8,617 bases of DNA from Acetobacteraceae bacterium (GTDB lineage: Bacteria > Pseudomonadota > Alphaproteobacteria > Acetobacterales > Acetobacteraceae): the NCBI GenBank assembly GCA_014377905.1, contig JACMOQ010000518.1, positions 1-8,617 of the forward strand. The letters run 5' to 3'. The notes under the pieces were generated by a model that saw only the letters and a list, made by a program, of their open reading frames with translations, made no database searches and was not told the DNA's origin. This document shows positions 6,898-8,617 of the stretch, piece by piece. The translations under genes were made by a program, and so were the position numbers. Every line of letters starts with the position of its first letter. The stretch's first letter is position 1.

Positions 6898-7812
6898 ATG
6901 ACGCTTCTTGCCGAACAGCTTCTCAACGGGTTGCAATACGGCGTGACGTTGTTTCTGCTGGCAGCCGGATTGACCTTGGTGTTCGGCATCATGGGCCTGA
7001 TCAACCTTGCCCACGGGTCGCTTTACATGGTTGGCGCGTTCGTGGCCGCGCGCACCCAGGCGGGCAGCGGAAGTTTCCTGTTGGCGGTTGGCGCCGGCAT
7101 GGCGGTCGCGGCTTTGGTCGGCATGCTGATGGAAGTGACCATCCTGCGGCGGCTTTACCTCCGCGATCATCTCGATCAGGTATTGGCGACCTTCGGCTTG
7201 ATCCTGTTCTTTAACGAGGCCATGGCGATGATCTTCGGTCGCCAGCCAATGATGGCTGCCATCCCCGATTTCCTGTCGGGTTCGGTTACCTTCATTCCGG
7301 GGGTGCCCTATCCGATTTATCGGCTCGCTATCATCGCCGTCGGTGCCGCGGTGGCGGCGATATTGTACGGGCTGATCGTGCATACCAGGATCGGCATGCT
7401 GGTGCGTGCCGGGGCGGCACATCGCGATATGGTGCGCGCGCTCGGGGTGCGTATCGGGGTGCTGTACACGCTGGTGTTCGGCCTCGGCGCCCTGCTGGCC
7501 GGGTTGGCGGGCGCGATGGTTGGCCCGCTATTGTCGGTGCAGGTCGGCATGGGCGACCGGATTTTGATAAGTACATTTGTTGTTATCGTGATCGGTGGCC
7601 TGGGCTCAATTCGCGGTGCACTGGCTGGGGCGATGCTGGTGGGCATGGTTGATACCTTGGCGCGGGCCTATTTGCCGGCGGTGCTCAAGCTGATGATGGC
7701 TGCAAGCGACGCCGATGGATTTGGGGCGGGGCTGTCATCGATGGCATCGATGATGCTGATGGCGGTGGTGCTGATCATCCGGCCGCGCGGATTGTTTCCC
7801 GGCCATGGTTGA
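6898..7812 (+). CDS. livH: Branched-chain/aromatic-type ABC transporter permease, LivH family
   Basis: Inner-membrane permease of the importer; expected to pair with the LivM-type protein encoded next. The 304-aa length is normal for LivH. The N-terminal region contains the family segment LVFGIMGLINLAHGSLYMVGAF (27-48, signature INLAHG). About eight hydrophobic segments can be seen, at roughly 10-30, 40-52, 60-82, 93-113, 142-161, 187-210, 225-260 and 284-296. The cytoplasmic EAA-like loop that docks with the ATPase is about 173-205 (MVRALGV, then GALLAGLAG). A GGLGSIRGALAG motif lies at 233-244 and the C-terminal RPRGLFPG at 296-302. The gene starts 6 nt after the binding-protein stop with only a weak GAGA ahead of the ATG. 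It overlaps livM by 8 nt. The symbol denotes family only; the substrate is probably not leucine. Confidence 0.93.
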   Translation: MTLLAEQLLNGLQYGVTLFLLAAGLTLVFGIMGLINLAHGSLYMVGAFVAARTQAGSGSFLLAVGAGMAVAALVGMLMEVTILRRLYLRDHLDQVLATFGLILFFNEAMAMIFGRQPMMAAIPDFLSGSVTFIPGVPYPIYRLAIIAVGAAVAAILYGLIVHTRIGMLVRAGAAHRDMVRALGVRIGVLYTLVFGLGALLAGLAGAMVGPLLSVQVGMGDRILISTFVVIVIGGLGSIRGALAGAMLVGMVDTLARAYLPAVLKLMMAASDADGFGAGLSSMASMMLMAVVLIIRPRGLFPGHG

Positions 7813-8617
7813 AGCGATCCGCACACGGTTGGCGATCGGCAGCACCGTTTTGCTGATGCTGGCGCTGCCGCTGGTCGCCGACCGGTTGGCAATGCCTGAT
7901 CTGGTGGCACTCGGAACCCAGGTCGCGATCTACGCCGTGGCCGCGGTCGGGCTTGATTTGCTGATCGGCTACACCGGATTGTCGTCGTTTGGCCATGCCG
8001 GTTTTTTTGGCCTTGGTGGCTACGTGGTCGGCATCCTGGCGTTTCACGCGGCAGATGGCAGCCTGTTTCTCGGCGTGGTGCCGGGCGCGACCGCAGCGTG
8101 GATCGCATGGCCGGCGGCAATTCTGATCTCGGCGCTGGCGGCACTGGCAATCGGGGCGTTGTCGCTGCGCACCAGCGGGGTGTCGTTCATCATGATCACG
8201 CTGGCCTTTGCGCAGATGCTGTTTTACCTGTTCGTTTCGATCAAGACCTATGGTGGCGATGACGGGCTTGGGTTCCGCCGTCGCAACGCACTACCGTGGA
8301 TCAATCCGCGCGATGATGTTGCGTTCTACTATGTTTGCCTCGCTGTGCTGGCGCTTGTGTTGGCCGCGTGCCATCGCCTGGTGCGGTCGCGTTTTGGCAT
8401 TGTGCTGCTCGGGATCAAGCAGAACGAACGGCGGATGGCGGCAATCGGGCTCGATGGCGGTCGCTATAAGCTCGCGGTCTTTACGTTGGCGGGCGCAATC
8501 GCGGGGCTCGCCGGCGCGTTGCAGGCCAATCTGTTGCGGTTTGTCAGCCCCGACATGTTGCATTGGACAATGTCGGGGGACTTCATGGTGATGGTGGTGC
8601 TGGGCGGGGGTGGGACA
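7805..8617 (+). CDS. livM: Branched-chain/aromatic-type ABC transporter permease, LivM family (3' truncated by window end)
   Basis: Second inner-membrane permease of the importer. The frame is open from ATG7805 to the last base (271 codons, no stop), so the C-terminus lies outside the window; LivM proteins usually run to somewhat over 300 aa. Family landmarks are GYTGLSSFGHAGFFGLGGY (55-73), RTSGVSFIMITLAFAQM (122-138), GGDDGL (150-155), the ATPase-docking loop from IKQNERRMAAIGLD (204-217) through FTLAGAIAGLAGAL (226-239), and MSGDFMVMVVLGGGGT (256-271) at the edge. The start overlaps the end of livH by 8 nt (7805-7812) in another frame, with no clear Shine-Dalgarno, pointing to translational coupling. 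LivG- and LivF-type ATPase genes are expected downstream but not seen. Truncation is caused only by the window boundary. Confidence 0.92.
   Translation, partial: MVEAIRTRLAIGSTVLLMLALPLVADRLAMPDLVALGTQVAIYAVAAVGLDLLIGYTGLSSFGHAGFFGLGGYVVGILAFHAADGSLFLGVVPGATAAWIAWPAAILISALAALAIGALSLRTSGVSFIMITLAFAQMLFYLFVSIKTYGGDDGLGFRRRNALPWINPRDDVAFYYVCLAVLALVLAACHRLVRSRFGIVLLGIKQNERRMAAIGLDGGRYKLAVFTLAGAIAGLAGALQANLLRFVSPDMLHWTMSGDFMVMVVLGGGGT

Noticed and set aside
5941..7422. Very long (493-codon) open frame on the minus strand across the binding protein and livH genes
   Set aside because: Its codons are exactly in register with the sense codons of both genes, which share the same frame. In that register only sense TTA, CTA and TCA make stops, and these are rare in G/C-rich coding DNA; the open frame ends precisely at a sense TTA at 5941. 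The translation is rich in His, Arg and Gln with no recognisable domain.
8208..8591. Plus-strand open frame of 127 codons near the window end
   Set aside because: It is a shifted-frame shadow of the livM reading frame (7805-8617), whose translation carries clear permease motifs across the same bases. The shadow product is Cys/Arg/Trp-rich and resembles no family.
1..8617. CRISPR arrays, tRNA or rRNA genes, insertion sequences, attachment sites
   Set aside because: No spaced direct repeats, no tRNA- or rRNA-like stretches, no transposase-like protein and no terminal inverted repeats were seen; the window is almost entirely coding.

Overview
The window is one tightly packed, plus-strand gene cluster from a proteobacterium. 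It is most likely an alphaproteobacterium: GC is moderately high, third codon positions are G/C rich, and the protein families are typical of that class. That placement rests on overall impression, not a database match. Every gene lies on the + strand. Gaps are 6-15 nt or the genes overlap by 1-8 nt, and there is no internal terminator or promoter-sized gap, so the whole window reads as one operon that continues past both ends.

Region 1 (3-4174) encodes a three-part 2-oxoacid:acceptor oxidoreductase. It consists of a flavin/NAD(P) oxidoreductase with a C-terminal 2x[4Fe-4S] ferredoxin domain (5' end outside the window), a fused gamma-alpha subunit (612 aa) and a TPP/[4Fe-4S] beta subunit (351 aa). 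The set resembles KorA/KorB plus an NAD(P)-linking partner. The first gene carries an in-frame TAA at 36-38, inside sequence that otherwise reads as a conserved part of the protein on both sides.

Region 2 (4174-5712) encodes a dihydrodipicolinate synthase (DHDPS)/aldolase-superfamily protein and a 3-hydroxyanthranilate 3,4-dioxygenase. The first keeps the Schiff-base lysine but appears to have lost the other hallmark catalytic residues. The second has all its expected iron ligands and the second Cys4 metal site.

Region 3 (5728-8617) encodes a branched-chain/aromatic-type (HAAT family) ABC importer: a periplasmic binding protein, a LivH-type permease, and a LivM-type permease cut off by the window end. 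The two ATPase genes (LivG/LivF type) would be expected just downstream.

Read together, the cluster looks like uptake of an aromatic or amino-aromatic compound, ring opening of a 3-hydroxyanthranilate-type intermediate, and CoA-dependent oxidative decarboxylation of a resulting 2-oxo acid. The pairing of a ferredoxin-type 2-oxoacid oxidoreductase and a non-canonical DHDPS-fold protein with 3-hydroxyanthranilate dioxygenase is the most unusual aspect. The pathway assignment is inference from gene order and family membership.
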